This document shows positions 16,620 to 25,846 of a stretch of 64,000 bases of DNA, in pieces. The DNA comes from Crocinitomicaceae bacterium. Lineage in GTDB: Bacteria > Bacteroidota > Bacteroidia > Flavobacteriales_D > Crocinitomicaceae. Positions within the stretch are counted from its first letter, which is position 1, and each line of letters begins with the position of its first letter. The position numbers and the translations under genes are program-made. The notes beneath the pieces are model-generated. The model ran no database searches. It was given only the letters and a program-made list of their open reading frames with translations, and was not told where the DNA came from. Where the stretch lies: the NCBI GenBank assembly GCA_022447665.1, contig JAKVAQ010000006.1:17376-81375 (forward strand), given 5' to 3'.

Positions 16620-17381
16620 TTAACGGAGTAAGGGAATTCCTTTCAGGGCTTGAACTAACACAAATATTGCTAAACCAGCATAAAGCGTTGCCGCCACAAA
16701 AGTCAGCGGGACATTTTTGAAAACGAAATAAGCAAGTAGAGGAATAACTTGTAAACCATGCATTCCAATGAAGTGTGCAATACGTAAATCGCCATGTGAA
16801 ATACTCCAGTTTAAAAACTTAATTCCAGCCCCTCTATCTTCGCCACCAGCAGTGTGCGCTAGTCTGCTTCCCATAGCAAAACCTTCAAAAGAGAAAACCA
16901 CGAAAATGATGATACCCAAACGTATTCCTCAAAGAAGATAACTAGGCATTTCGGGTAAAGAAGTTGTAAAGAATTTAATACCAATATAGGCTACGGCGAG
17001 CGTTGCCACTGTTGCTCCTACGGCCATTAAAGTATACATACTTGAATACAAAGGAGTACTCATATTATAATGTGAGGCTTGACCTTTAGCTGCTTGAAAA
17101 GTGATGTATATAATTTCAAAACCTAATGAAATCACGAAGATCCAATTGAACCATTTTATACCAGTGGTTTGAGGTAAATATCCTGTAAGCCAACCCATAG
17201 AAAAAGAAAGTATGGCAGTGGAAAGGGTGAATTTAATTGGTTTGTACCACGCACTAGTTCCACCGAACTCGACCGGCACTAGCCAACTTAGAATGATTAA
17301 TACAATGGCTAGTATAAAGTTGGCCAGACCAAACCAAAATAAAAGTTGAATTCTATCTTTTAATTCTAAAATGAGTTCCAT
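16620..17381 (-). pseudogene. Seven-helix membrane protein interrupted by an in-frame TGA
   Basis: One continuous frame of 254 codons runs from the ATG at 17381 to a TAA at 16620, broken only by a TGA at 16931-16929 (codon 151). The protein before it ends ...EMPSYLL and resumes GIRLGIIIFVVFSFEG without loss of frame. The first part has four hydrophobic helices and the second three, as in one membrane protein. A Trp codon (TGG) at the stop would give SYLLWGIRLGI, so a single G-to-A change is the simplest explanation. The downstream part could at best restart from a TTG at 16919. I do not know a function for the family. Confidence 0.75.
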
Positions 17382-17403
17382 ATCACTTGATTTTTATTTG
17401 GTA

Positions 17404-17411
17404 CAAGTATA
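17404..17411 (-). promoter_or_regulatory. Near-match -7 element of the interrupted membrane-protein gene
   Basis: TATACTTG on the minus strand differs from TAnnTTTG at one position and lies 22 nt before the ATG at 17381, so the interrupted gene may still be transcribed. Confidence 0.3.
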
Positions 17412-17444
17412 TGGTGAGATCAAGCCTTAAAGCGATAACATATG

Positions 17445-18815
17445 TTAAGAGTTTGCTACCGACGGTATTTCCCTTTGGTTAAACTCAATGGCTCTTCCGC
17501 GTGCTTCTTCATTAAAAGTACCGTTGTCAAAGACAAGATTACCATTTACGAAAGTTTGTGTTACACTTGAGTGAAAAGTAGTGCCTTCTAGAGGTGACCA
17601 ACCACATTTATATAGAATGTTTTCTTTCGAAACGGTCCATTCTGTGTTGAGGTCCACCAAGGTAAGGTCTGCATAATATCCTTCACGAATGTATCCTCTT
17701 TTGGTCATTCTATAAAGTTTGGCTGGGTTATGGCACATTTTTTCTACTATCTTTTCTAAAGATATTTTACCATCTCTATGGAACTCAAGCATACAGTTCA
17801 ATGAGTGTTGAATTAATGGTGCTCCAGACATTGACTTAAAATATGTCTGTTGTTTTTCTTCTAAAGTATGAGGAGCGTGATCGGTAGTAATTAAATCAAT
17901 TCTATCGTCAAGTAGAGCTTTCAACAAACCGTCTTTGTCTTCCTGAGATTTTATGGCAGGATTCCACTTGATCAACATACCCAAACGGTCATAATCTTTG
18001 TCCGTGAACCATAAGTGGTGTACCGACACTTCCGTGGTGATTTTCTTCTCTTCTAAAGGAATATCGTTTCTAAAAAGAACCGTTTCATCATTGGTAGTCA
18101 AGTGAAGAATGTGCAATCGTGCGCCATGCTTTTCAGCCAATTTAATTGCACGTTCTGTTGCTTCGTAACATCCTCTAGCATTGCGTATTACAGGGTGGTA
18201 TTTCGCAGGAACTTCTTCGCCAAATTTTTCTTTGTAGATTTTTTCGTTCTCTTCTACAATGGTTTCTTTTTCAGAGTGGATAGCAATGATCGACTCACAA
18301 TTAGCAAATAGCTTCTCTAATGTGTCTGGATTGTCTGCAAGGATATTCCCTTTCCCACTGAAATAAAGTCCATCATCAGACACACCTATGAATTTTGTAG
18401 TATCTAACTTGATAACATCATCTACATTAGCGCCACTTACCCCAAGGAAAAACGAATAGTTTGCCAAGGATTTTTTCGAGGCGATTTCATATTTCTCTTC
18501 TAATAGCTCTTCTGTTAAGATATTAGGAAGCGTATTCGGCATATCAATAAATGAAGTCACTCCTCCAGCAACAGCAGCTTTTGTTTCGGTGTATAAATCG
18601 CCCTTATGTGTTAAACCTGGATCTCTAAAATGCACTTGTCCGTCAATGATTCCAGGAAATAAGTGTTTTCCTGTTCCGTCAATTACCTTATCAGCATCTA
18701 CTGCCGAAACATTTCCAACTTTCTCAATCAATCCGTTAGCGATGAGAACATCTCCTTCAAATGATTTTCCTTCGTTAACTATAGTTGCATTTTTGATTAA
18801 AATCCTTTCACTCAT
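17445..18815 (-). CDS. pyrC: Dihydroorotase
   Basis: The 456-residue amidohydrolase closes carbamoyl-aspartate to dihydroorotate in pyrimidine synthesis. The metal motif GQVHFRDPG (His62, Arg64) is diagnostic of dihydroorotase rather than allantoinase. Other ligands lie in HILHLTT near residue 234 and TTDHAPHT near 313 (catalytic Asp). The N-terminal ILIKNATIVNEG and C-terminal ADLTLVDLN strands form the usual side beta-sandwich. It begins 15 nt after the response-regulator/flavoprotein gene in the same direction and is probably cotranscribed with the two-component pair. Confidence 0.92.
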   Translation of the reverse strand: MSERILIKNATIVNEGKSFEGDVLIANGLIEKVGNVSAVDADKVIDGTGKHLFPGIIDGQVHFRDPGLTHKGDLYTETKAAVAGGVTSFIDMPNTLPNILTEELLEEKYEIASKKSLANYSFFLGVSGANVDDVIKLDTTKFIGVSDDGLYFSGKGNILADNPDTLEKLFANCESIIAIHSEKETIVEENEKIYKEKFGEEVPAKYHPVIRNARGCYEATERAIKLAEKHGARLHILHLTTNDETVLFRNDIPLEEKKITTEVSVHHLWFTDKDYDRLGMLIKWNPAIKSQEDKDGLLKALLDDRIDLITTDHAPHTLEEKQQTYFKSMSGAPLIQHSLNCMLEFHRDGKISLEKIVEKMCHNPAKLYRMTKRGYIREGYYADLTLVDLNTEWTVSKENILYKCGWSPLEGTTFHSSVTQTFVNGNLVFDNGTFNEEARGRAIEFNQREIPSVANS

Positions 18816-18830
18816 GATTTATTATATTCT

Positions 18831-20492
18831 TTAGTGTTCTGCCAAATATTCGTGGACAAATTTAATCGCCATCGATCCTTCACCTACTGCTGATGCGACT
18901 CTGTTCATAGCACCTGCTCTAACATCCCCTGCTGCAAATATACCCGGAACACAGGTTTCTAATAGGAAAGGTTCACGATCAATTTTCCACACGTTTTTAA
19001 AATTCTTGTATCGCGTTAGAGTGTTCCCGGTTTCTAAGAACCCTTTTTCGTCTTTTAATAGGTCGATTGATAGCCACTCGGTAATTGGTTTGGTGCCTAT
19101 AAAAATGAACAGTGCCCTTGCTTTCGCCTTTCGTGTATAACTGTCTTGGTTGTTTTTTAATTCAACCTCTTCCAATTTATCTTCACCAGCTACAGAAGTG
19201 ATTTCTGTATGTGGAAGGAGTGTGATATTTTCAGTTCCAGCGATTTGATCAATCAAGTATTGAGACATACTCGAACTTAAATCAGGCTTTCTAATTACTA
19301 TAAATACGTTTTTAGCGAATTTGGATAGGTACATAGCAGCCTGTCCTGCACTGTTTCCTCCTCCTACAATGTAAACGTCTTCATCTTTACACGCGTAAGC
19401 CTCAGTAGTTGCCGCCCCGTAATACACACCTCTTCCAGTAAAGTCTTCAATGCCATCTGCAGGATGCTTTCTGTAATCTACACCAGTTGTAATGATGATG
19501 CTTTTTGTATTAACCGTTGTACCGTCTTTTAGAGAAATGATTTTGTATCCATCTTGTAATTTGATTCCTGTTACCTCTTGGGGAGATAAGAATTCGATAC
19601 CAAAACGGGTAGCCTGGGTAATTGCTCTTCTAGATAAATCAGCTCCACTCAATCCTTTTGGAAAGCCCAGGTAATTTTCAATTCTAGAACTTGTTCCTGC
19701 TTGGCCTCCTGGGGCTCTTTTTTCTATTAATAAAGTATTTAGTCCTTCTGAACCACCATATACTCCTGCTGCTAAACCTGCAGGACCAGCACCAATAATG
19801 GTAACATCGTACATCGTTTGTTTTGCAGTAGAGCTCATTCCTATTTTTTCTCCGATGGAAGTGAGCTCGGGGTTTTTCAATAAATCTCCGTTTTCAAGAA
19901 TAACAACCGGATAATCCTTCTCGGTAATATCATTGAGTTCGGCAAAGGATTTTCCTTCTTCTGAAATCTCAATGTCCATCCATTGATAAGGAATGAGATT
20001 TCCTGATAAGAAATCTTTAATATGATGTGATTTTGGAGACCATTGATAGCCTAAAATTCGAATACCATCAAAACCAGGACGGTAGTTGCCTTGCCATTCT
20101 TCTAGTTGATCTGAAATTACAGGATAAAGCTTCTCCTCTGGCGGATCCCAAGGCTTCATCAAGTAATAGTCTAGCTGAACATCGTTTATGGCTTTAATAG
20201 CGGCATCTGTATCTGAATAAGCGGTCAATAAAACGCGTTTTGCTTCTGGAAATACTTCTTTGGCCTTCTCCAAAAATTCAACACCTAACATTTCTGGCAT
20301 TCGTTGATCCGAGATAAACAAGGCCACTACATCACCTTTATTTTTAAGTGTAACTAATGATTCTAATGCTTCATTTGCTGATTGGGTAGATAAAATTCTA
20401 TACTCTTTTCTGTACTGAGCTTTAACGTCACGAACCACAGCTTTTAATACTGAAGGATCGTCGTCGACTAAAAATATGATTGGTTTTTTCAT
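18831..20492 (-). CDS. Response regulator fused to a thioredoxin-reductase-like flavoprotein
   Basis: The 553-residue protein has a CheY-like receiver (residues 1-130: DDD at 10-12, phospho-acceptor Asp62, Thr90, Lys113-Pro114). A glutaredoxin-like domain follows (145-220), in which the redox motif is replaced by WSPKSH (151-156). The third part is a thioredoxin-reductase-type flavoprotein (225-553: FAD motif GAGPAG at 234-239, NADPH motif GGGNSAG at 377-383, terminal GIFAAGDVRAG). The CATC-type active site is also lost: the equivalent segment reads ATTEAYAC. The output is thus an FAD/NAD(P)H module without a cysteine pair, presumably acting on a non-thioredoxin acceptor. The gene follows its kinase by 2 nt. 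Confidence 0.9.
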   Translation of the reverse strand: MKKPIIFLVDDDPSVLKAVVRDVKAQYRKEYRILSTQSANEALESLVTLKNKGDVVALFISDQRMPEMLGVEFLEKAKEVFPEAKRVLLTAYSDTDAAIKAINDVQLDYYLMKPWDPPEEKLYPVISDQLEEWQGNYRPGFDGIRILGYQWSPKSHHIKDFLSGNLIPYQWMDIEISEEGKSFAELNDITEKDYPVVILENGDLLKNPELTSIGEKIGMSSTAKQTMYDVTIIGAGPAGLAAGVYGGSEGLNTLLIEKRAPGGQAGTSSRIENYLGFPKGLSGADLSRRAITQATRFGIEFLSPQEVTGIKLQDGYKIISLKDGTTVNTKSIIITTGVDYRKHPADGIEDFTGRGVYYGAATTEAYACKDEDVYIVGGGNSAGQAAMYLSKFAKNVFIVIRKPDLSSSMSQYLIDQIAGTENITLLPHTEITSVAGEDKLEEVELKNNQDSYTRKAKARALFIFIGTKPITEWLSIDLLKDEKGFLETGNTLTRYKNFKNVWKIDREPFLLETCVPGIFAAGDVRAGAMNRVASAVGEGSMAIKFVHEYLAEH

Positions 20493-20495
20493 GGA

Positions 20496-21893
20496 TTAAT
20501 TTGAATTAACGGGTAGGCAAACTTTAAATTCTGTTTTTCCTGGTTCAGAGGTGAATGTGATAGCACCGTTATGTTGCCTTTTAATGATTCTTTGCACTAC
20601 CTCCATTCCTAGTCCAGTTCCTTTTCCAACTTCTTTTGTTGTGAAGAAAGGATCAAATATTTTGTCTTGAATATCTTGAGGGATTCCACTTCCAGAATCA
20701 CCTATGATGACGTTCACGAACTCACGATCTTTAAACGTTCTAATCGTAAGAATTTTTTTCTCTGCACCATCCATAGCATCAACAGCGTTGTCGATTAGGT
20801 TGGTCCAAACCTGATTCATTTCACTTGCTAAAATCTCTGGTTGAGGAAGTCCATCTTCAAAGTCTTTTTGAATTTCAATTCCTGCACCATTAATTTTATG
20901 GTTAAGCATGGTAAGTGTATTATTGATACCAATATGAATATCAGTCGCAGCTTTTTCTGGCGCCTGGTCCATATGGGTATAACTTTTAATAGAAGTCACA
21001 AGCTTATTGATGCGCTGTGATGCTTCTTCAATTTCACCTATTAAACGGTTGGTAGTAATGGTTTGATTAATCCACTTAATAACCGCGGGTAAACTATTTT
21101 CAGATATCTCATCCTTCATGTCATCAAGGTCGTCAACTTCATATCCGAACTCAACGAGGTTTTCGGATATTGTGTCGCTATCATCGATTTCATTATCGTC
21201 TAACCAATCCAGAAGATCATCTTCTTTTTCTGAGCGCTCCATCATGTTTAGGTCACGTATACCTCCTTGTACTTTTTCGAAAAGGACTTGATTAACAAAA
21301 TCGGCTTGCTCTTCAGTAATGTCTATGGTAAGAAGTTTTTTGAATCCTTCCGGTAATATTCTTAAATGATCGCCTAAAGATCTTGCACTTCGTACAATGG
21401 CTGCTGAGGGGTTATTGAGCTCGTGAGCCAATCCGGCGGAGAGCTTTCCCAGCGACATCATTTTATCATTAAGCTGTTGCGATTTTGTAAACTCACGAAT
21501 ACGTGTACTCATATGATGAACCAAAGCCGTTGTGAGTTCATCTTGTGTTTGAATCATCTCACGCATTTTGGCTTTTGGAAATACAAAAATCTTCATGGGC
21601 TCTGTTGCATCTGCAGTAGCTTGAGCAGTTTGAGCTCTAGAATAGGGGAGGTATCCAGTTAAATCCAAAGGGTTTAATTCTCCCATTACACGGTATTGAT
21701 TTCCTTGTTGGATTTTGAAAACAGCGCGACCTTCTAAACCAATAATTAAACGATCAATAGGGTCGCCTGGTCTAAAAATCGGATCACCTTCTTCAAAATT
21801 TAATACTTCACCATTATCAATTAACCACTGAAGTTGTTCATCAGGAACGTCTTTTAAGGTTTCAATTTCTTTGATTTTGCTAAGTAAATCCAT
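20496..21893 (-). CDS. Histidine kinase with cyclic-nucleotide-binding domain
   Basis: The 465-residue cytoplasmic protein has no membrane segment. Residues about 10-120 form a cyclic-nucleotide-binding-type beta-roll (NFEEGDPIFRPGDPIDRLI). The dimerisation/phosphoacceptor helix carries LAHELNNPSA (His157), followed by a long acidic helical insert (residues 190-270). The ATPase domain has the N box QVWTNLIDNAVDA, G1 GDSGSGIP, F box FDPFFTTK and G2 GKGTGLGM. It should phosphorylate the receiver of the fused flavoprotein encoded 2 nt downstream. The ligand of the N-terminal domain is not evident. Confidence 0.9.
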   Translation of the reverse strand: MDLLSKIKEIETLKDVPDEQLQWLIDNGEVLNFEEGDPIFRPGDPIDRLIIGLEGRAVFKIQQGNQYRVMGELNPLDLTGYLPYSRAQTAQATADATEPMKIFVFPKAKMREMIQTQDELTTALVHHMSTRIREFTKSQQLNDKMMSLGKLSAGLAHELNNPSAAIVRSARSLGDHLRILPEGFKKLLTIDITEEQADFVNQVLFEKVQGGIRDLNMMERSEKEDDLLDWLDDNEIDDSDTISENLVEFGYEVDDLDDMKDEISENSLPAVIKWINQTITTNRLIGEIEEASQRINKLVTSIKSYTHMDQAPEKAATDIHIGINNTLTMLNHKINGAGIEIQKDFEDGLPQPEILASEMNQVWTNLIDNAVDAMDGAEKKILTIRTFKDREFVNVIIGDSGSGIPQDIQDKIFDPFFTTKEVGKGTGLGMEVVQRIIKRQHNGAITFTSEPGKTEFKVCLPVNSN

Positions 21894-21995
21894 GTGCGGG
21901 GTTGTTAAAGGTTAAACTTAATTGAAAGGATTTAATTGGACGTGATTAATCCATTAAAATTACATTAGTTCTAGGGATCATTGTTGAATGTGAAC

Positions 21996-22481
21996 TTAAA
22001 TCTGGTTCATGTATGCATAAGGAATGACATCTGCAAATCCAAGCGCAAGTGCACCCAGAATATAAGCATTTTTTCTTTCCATTTTAAACGCTACAGCCAT
22101 TCCTTCAGCAATTATCCATAATACCCAAACGCTTATCAGAATAAAAAATAAAAGAGAAAACTCTGGAAAGAAATGAATCCCAGTGATGTAAAAGAATCTA
22201 GGAAAAAACGCAATTGTCACAATACTGAGAAAGTCAATGTATTCCCTGTTTTCATCGAAAAACATCCTTCCAAAAACCTTCATTGCGATCGCCAAGCCAA
22301 AGGTAGAACGAACAGCATAAACAATAACCAAAGCAAAATTATCTTCTGCAATTAGAGTTTCTCCTGTGTCTTCAATAAAGTAAGTTCTTGTTAGCCCACC
22401 GTAAATCACAAAACGCAATAAGAAGTACCAAGCAAAAGAGATTCCTAGAAAGGTGTAGACTTCTATTTTGGAAGTGGTAAT
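21996..22481 (-). CDS. Small integral membrane protein with no standard start codon
   Basis: The first available TTG (22418) would begin inside the first membrane helix. The frame is open back to a stop at 22541 and encodes TTSKIEVYTFLGISFAWYFL just upstream, so the real start is earlier. No ATG, GTG or TTG exists in that stretch; ATT at 22481 (giving 161 residues), 22490 or 22532 are the candidates. The protein has about five hydrophobic segments (LVIVYAVRSTFGLAIAM, YIDFLSIVTIAFF, LLFFILISVWVLWIIAEG, AYILGALALGFADVI). No family is recognised. Its neighbours are unrelated. Confidence 0.6.
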   Translation of the reverse strand: MTTSKIEVYTFLGISFAWYFLLRFVIYGGLTRTYFIEDTGETLIAEDNFALVIVYAVRSTFGLAIAMKVFGRMFFDENREYIDFLSIVTIAFFPRFFYITGIHFFPEFSLLFFILISVWVLWIIAEGMAVAFKMERKNAYILGALALGFADVIPYAYMNQI

Positions 22482-22651
22482 GAAGAAAATAGAATCATAG
22501 GGTTTTTTTTGGTAAAAACCCGGACGTGAAATGAGTTTTTAAACCTTGAGTAAACCTAGATTCTTGCATTGAATATTGCTTTTCAACCTCTAAAAATAAA
22601 GAATTGAAAAGTTTAACACCTACTACGAAAGGTTCATAAAGTATGCCTGGG

Positions 22652-23449
22652 TTATATTCCCTCCACTTTGCGCAGAAAATCCAGACAAATTTTATTGAAC
22701 TTTTGGGCTTTTTCAATACTCACTACGTGTCCACAACCTTGAATGACCTTAATATCTGCGTTTGCGTGTACACCTGCATATTCAATGGCTGGTTTTAAAA
22801 ACAAATGGTCTTGACTACCCATAATAAGAAGATGCGGAATGGTGGACTTGGCTTTAAAGAAATCCCTCAAAATTTTATTCAAGTCTCTATACAGGGCGGT
22901 CCACTTTTTAAATTCTGCAATGGTTAGTGCTTTTGACTCTCGAATAAATATATTTCGCGATCTCTTATGATTCTTGCGTGGCAGCATTATACGTGCACTC
23001 AAATTGTAAAAGTTGCGGTACCCAATTACTTTCGCTGCTGTTAGACTAACTCCCGCCAATACTTTTAGTTTTCGACTCAACTTTACTATGGCTCCCGGCA
23101 TGATTATGGAAAGTAAACGATTGGGCTGTAACTGTCGCATTTGTAGACAAATGATAGTTCCTAAAGACACACCAACTGCATGTAACTTTTCAATTTGCAG
23201 ATGATCCACCACTTCCCATACTTTATTCGCGATAAACTTGAAAGAGTATGTAGGAAAAAGAGTAGAGATGGTTTGATTTTCACCATGACCTGGAAGGTCG
23301 ATAACTAAGAGGTTATAGTCTTTTCCAAAATCATCGATTTGTCGCTTCCATGTGCGCGTGCTTCCACCAGCTCCATGAATAAGAAGTAACCATTCTTGAC
23401 TTGTTGAATGTCGATGTGTGATAAAATTTAGTAATGCCTTGTTTTCCAT
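22652..23449 (-). CDS. Alpha/beta-fold hydrolase
   Basis: The 265-residue protein has the alpha/beta-hydrolase landmarks: the oxyanion segment LLIHGAGGSTRTW near residue 22, DLPGHGEN near 51, the nucleophile elbow VGVSLGTI near 92-98 (Ser95), a late acidic strand LLIMGSQDHLFLKP, and the catalytic His in VIQGCGHVVSIEKA. The substrate is unknown, and esterase or lactonase activity is typical. It is monocistronic. A 73-codon frame on the same strand at 22495-22716 overlaps its 3' end and looks spurious. Confidence 0.85.
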   Translation of the reverse strand: MENKALLNFITHRHSTSQEWLLLIHGAGGSTRTWKRQIDDFGKDYNLLVIDLPGHGENQTISTLFPTYSFKFIANKVWEVVDHLQIEKLHAVGVSLGTIICLQMRQLQPNRLLSIIMPGAIVKLSRKLKVLAGVSLTAAKVIGYRNFYNLSARIMLPRKNHKRSRNIFIRESKALTIAEFKKWTALYRDLNKILRDFFKAKSTIPHLLIMGSQDHLFLKPAIEYAGVHANADIKVIQGCGHVVSIEKAQKFNKICLDFLRKVEGI

Positions 23450-23519
23450 GTCTATAACTAAGTCCAGTTATAAAACAATTTGGAATTGTCAAAAGTTCAA
23501 GGTCTATTGGGCTAAAGGA

Positions 23520-23882
23520 CTACCATTTACCGTAGACTACGGTCCAGTTTCTAGCGGTGCGTTCTAAATAAGTCAGGTAATATTGATTAAAGTGAATAGA
23601 GTCTGGAACGGCAGATTCTAATGAATAAATACTTCCATTATAATCACTTTTAGTGCTTTCTTCTATGAACAAATAATAAGGATGGTTGGGTATAAACTTT
23701 ACCGCATTAGACTCATCAAAAAGCACAGAGTCTACCTCACCTGTTTTTTGATATTTTAAGACGAGTTCTTCTCCTATGGCTCTGTTGAATTCATGATGGG
23801 AATATACCCATGGAATATTGAAAACAACAAGGAAAACCACAGCCGTCGCTAGAATGAGGATAATTAACTGTTTGTGCCACAT
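23520..23882 (-). CDS. Small membrane-anchored protein of unknown function
   Basis: This 120-residue protein has one N-terminal membrane segment (IILILATAVVFLVVFNIPWVY, residues 7-27) and a soluble part that should lie in the periplasm. The soluble part is rich in aromatics (HPYYLFIEE, NQYYLTYLERTARNW). No domain or metal motif is recognised. It lies between a hydrolase and lysS, both on the same strand, with gaps of 60-70 nt, so cotranscription is uncertain. Confidence 0.55.
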   Translation of the reverse strand: MWHKQLIILILATAVVFLVVFNIPWVYSHHEFNRAIGEELVLKYQKTGEVDSVLFDESNAVKFIPNHPYYLFIEESTKSDYNGSIYSLESAVPDSIHFNQYYLTYLERTARNWTVVYGKW

Positions 23883-23944
23883 AAGGTTGAGGTAAAGTTA
23901 TGCAAATTGTTGATTGCACAAAATGCATTTAAATAAACAACATC

Positions 23945-25657
23945 CTAATCTACAACCTCAACAGTCAAAGCATCATCAGTCTTTGTTACTTTGGTTAATC
24001 CGTGCTTCCCAAGACCTTTTATCCCTTTATCCCATTGCTTGTTGGAAAGACCAGCAGCTTCCTTTAGTGCACCTAAATCCATGCTTCCTTCTTTCGAAAG
24101 AATATCGAAAATGATTTTTTCATTATCAGTTAACTCAGGCCCTGCTGGAGCATCCCATTTTTCTGGACGCATTTGAGGGAAGAAAAGAATCTCTTGGATC
24201 GATTGGTTATTGGTCAAGTACATTAATAAACGATCCATTCCAATCCCTAATCCAGATGTTGGAGGCATACCATATTCTAATGCTCTCAAGAAGTCTTGGT
24301 CAATAAACATTGCCTCATCATCACCTTTTTCCGAAAGCTTTAATTGCTCTTCGAATCTCTCTCTCTGGTCAATTGGGTCGTTCAACTCAGAGTAGGCATT
24401 GGCAATCTCTTTACCACATACCATTAGCTCAAAACGTTCGGTCAATTCTGGATTATCGCGATGCGCTTTACAAAGAGGAGACATTTCTTTCGGATAGTCT
24501 ATAATAAAAGTTGGCTGGATGTAGTTTGGCTCACATTTCTCTCCAAAAATCTCATCAATTAACTTTCCTTTTCCCATCGTTTCATCTACCTCAACGCCTA
24601 AGCTTTTTGCGCCTTCTCTCAATTCTTCTTCCGATTTTCCATGGATGTCAAATCCAGTAAAATCTAGAATTGATTGGCGCATAGTAACCCTTTTATAAGG
24701 AGCCTTGAAATCAACTTCATGCTCTCCAAAAACTGCTTTTGTTGTTCCATTTACTGAAGTCGCACAATGTTCAAGTAGCTTCTCCGTGAAGTCCATCATC
24801 CAGTTGTAGTCTTTGTACGAAACATAAATTTCCATGGCAGTGAACTCAGGATTATGCGTTCTATCCATTCCTTCATTTCTGAAGTTTTTCGAAAATTCAT
24901 AAACGCCATCAAAACCACCACAAATCAATCTTTTCAAGTAAAGCTCATTGGCAATACGCATGTACAGGGGAATATCTAATGCGTTATGATGCGTCACAAA
25001 AGGACGTGCCGCAGCTCCTCCTGGTATTGGCTGTAAAATTGGTGTTTCTACTTCTAAGTAACCTGCGTTATTGAAATACTCACGCATAGCATTAAAAAGT
25101 TTCGTTCTTTTTACAAAAACATCTTTTACATGAGGGTTAACCACTAGGTCAACATAACGCTGTCGGTAACGCAATTCTGGATCTGTAAAGGCATCATGAA
25201 CAGTTCCATCTTCATCTGTTTTTGGCAACGGTAATGGCTTTAACGACTTAGAAAGAACAGTAAATTTTTCCACTTTCACGGTTGGCTCTCCAACTTGTGT
25301 TCTAAAAAGTTCACCTTCAATACCAACGAAATCACCTATACCTAATAGTTTCTTATACACGTCATTATACATGGTTTTATCTTCACCAGGACAAATTTCA
25401 TCTCGGTTAAAATAAACTTGAACACGACCAGCGCTGTCCTGAAGTTCACCAAAAGAGGCCTTCCCTTGAATTCTTCGTGCCATTAACCGACCAGCGATAA
25501 CGACCTTTTTCCCTTCTTCAAAGTTTTCCTTAATCTTGTCACTTAAATGATTTACAGGATAAAGAGCTGCAGGATAAGGCTCTATGCCCATCTCCCTTAA
25601 TTTTAGCATGGCCTCACGGCGTTGAACTTCTTGTTCAGAAAGCTGAGAATTACTCAT
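23945..25657 (-). CDS. lysS: Lysyl-tRNA synthetase (class II) with C-terminal extension
   Basis: Charges tRNA-Lys. The start is placed at ATG 25657 ([11 protein letters not shown], 570 residues), because the alternative at 25696 lies upstream of the -7 element. The N-terminal OB-fold anticodon-binding domain covers about residues 50-160. The class II core has motif 2 [14 protein letters not shown] near 258 and motif 3 [14 protein letters not shown] near 476. After the normal end of the family ([10 protein letters not shown]) a further 65 residues form what looks like a small winged-helix-type domain ([15 protein letters not shown], then [19 protein letters not shown]). Such tails occur in Bacteroidetes LysRS. 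Confidence 0.95.
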   Translation of the reverse strand: MSNSQLSEQEVQRREAMLKLREMGIEPYPAALYPVNHLSDKIKENFEEGKKVVIAGRLMARRIQGKASFGELQDSAGRVQVYFNRDEICPGEDKTMYNDVYKKLLGIGDFVGIEGELFRTQVGEPTVKVEKFTVLSKSLKPLPLPKTDEDGTVHDAFTDPELRYRQRYVDLVVNPHVKDVFVKRTKLFNAMREYFNNAGYLEVETPILQPIPGGAAARPFVTHHNALDIPLYMRIANELYLKRLICGGFDGVYEFSKNFRNEGMDRTHNPEFTAMEIYVSYKDYNWMMDFTEKLLEHCATSVNGTTKAVFGEHEVDFKAPYKRVTMRQSILDFTGFDIHGKSEEELREGAKSLGVEVDETMGKGKLIDEIFGEKCEPNYIQPTFIIDYPKEMSPLCKAHRDNPELTERFELMVCGKEIANAYSELNDPIDQRERFEEQLKLSEKGDDEAMFIDQDFLRALEYGMPPTSGLGIGMDRLLMYLTNNQSIQEILFFPQMRPEKWDAPAGPELTDNEKIIFDILSKEGSMDLGALKEAAGLSNKQWDKGIKGLGKHGLTKVTKTDDALTVEVVD

Positions 25658-25675
25658 AGTGTATAATTTGGGGCA

Positions 25676-25683
25676 CAAAGATA
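25676..25683 (-). promoter_or_regulatory. -7 promoter element of lysS
   Basis: TATCTTTG on the minus strand matches TAnnTTTG and lies 18 nt before the ATG at 25657; it decides the start codon of lysS. Confidence 0.6.
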
Positions 25684-25846
25684 ATAGAGCTGGCATTAAT
25701 ATGGGCTTTACATCCTAATTTCAAGGGTTTTTTTACATATTCCTTTTGCTTTGTTTAGGAATCCAATTCGACAACTAAAAAATTAGATTTTTATGAGGCA
25801 TCCCTTCAAAACTTCGTGCGTTTAACTTCCCAAACAAACACTTAAA

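Noticed and set aside
19752..20492. The flavoprotein as a true thioredoxin reductase
   Set aside because: The CxxC active site is absent, so only the fold, not the activity, can be claimed.
22495..22716. 73-codon minus-strand frame overlapping the alpha/beta-hydrolase
   Set aside because: It overlaps the 3' end of a well-supported gene, has no domain, and ends inside the 5' region of the next membrane protein.
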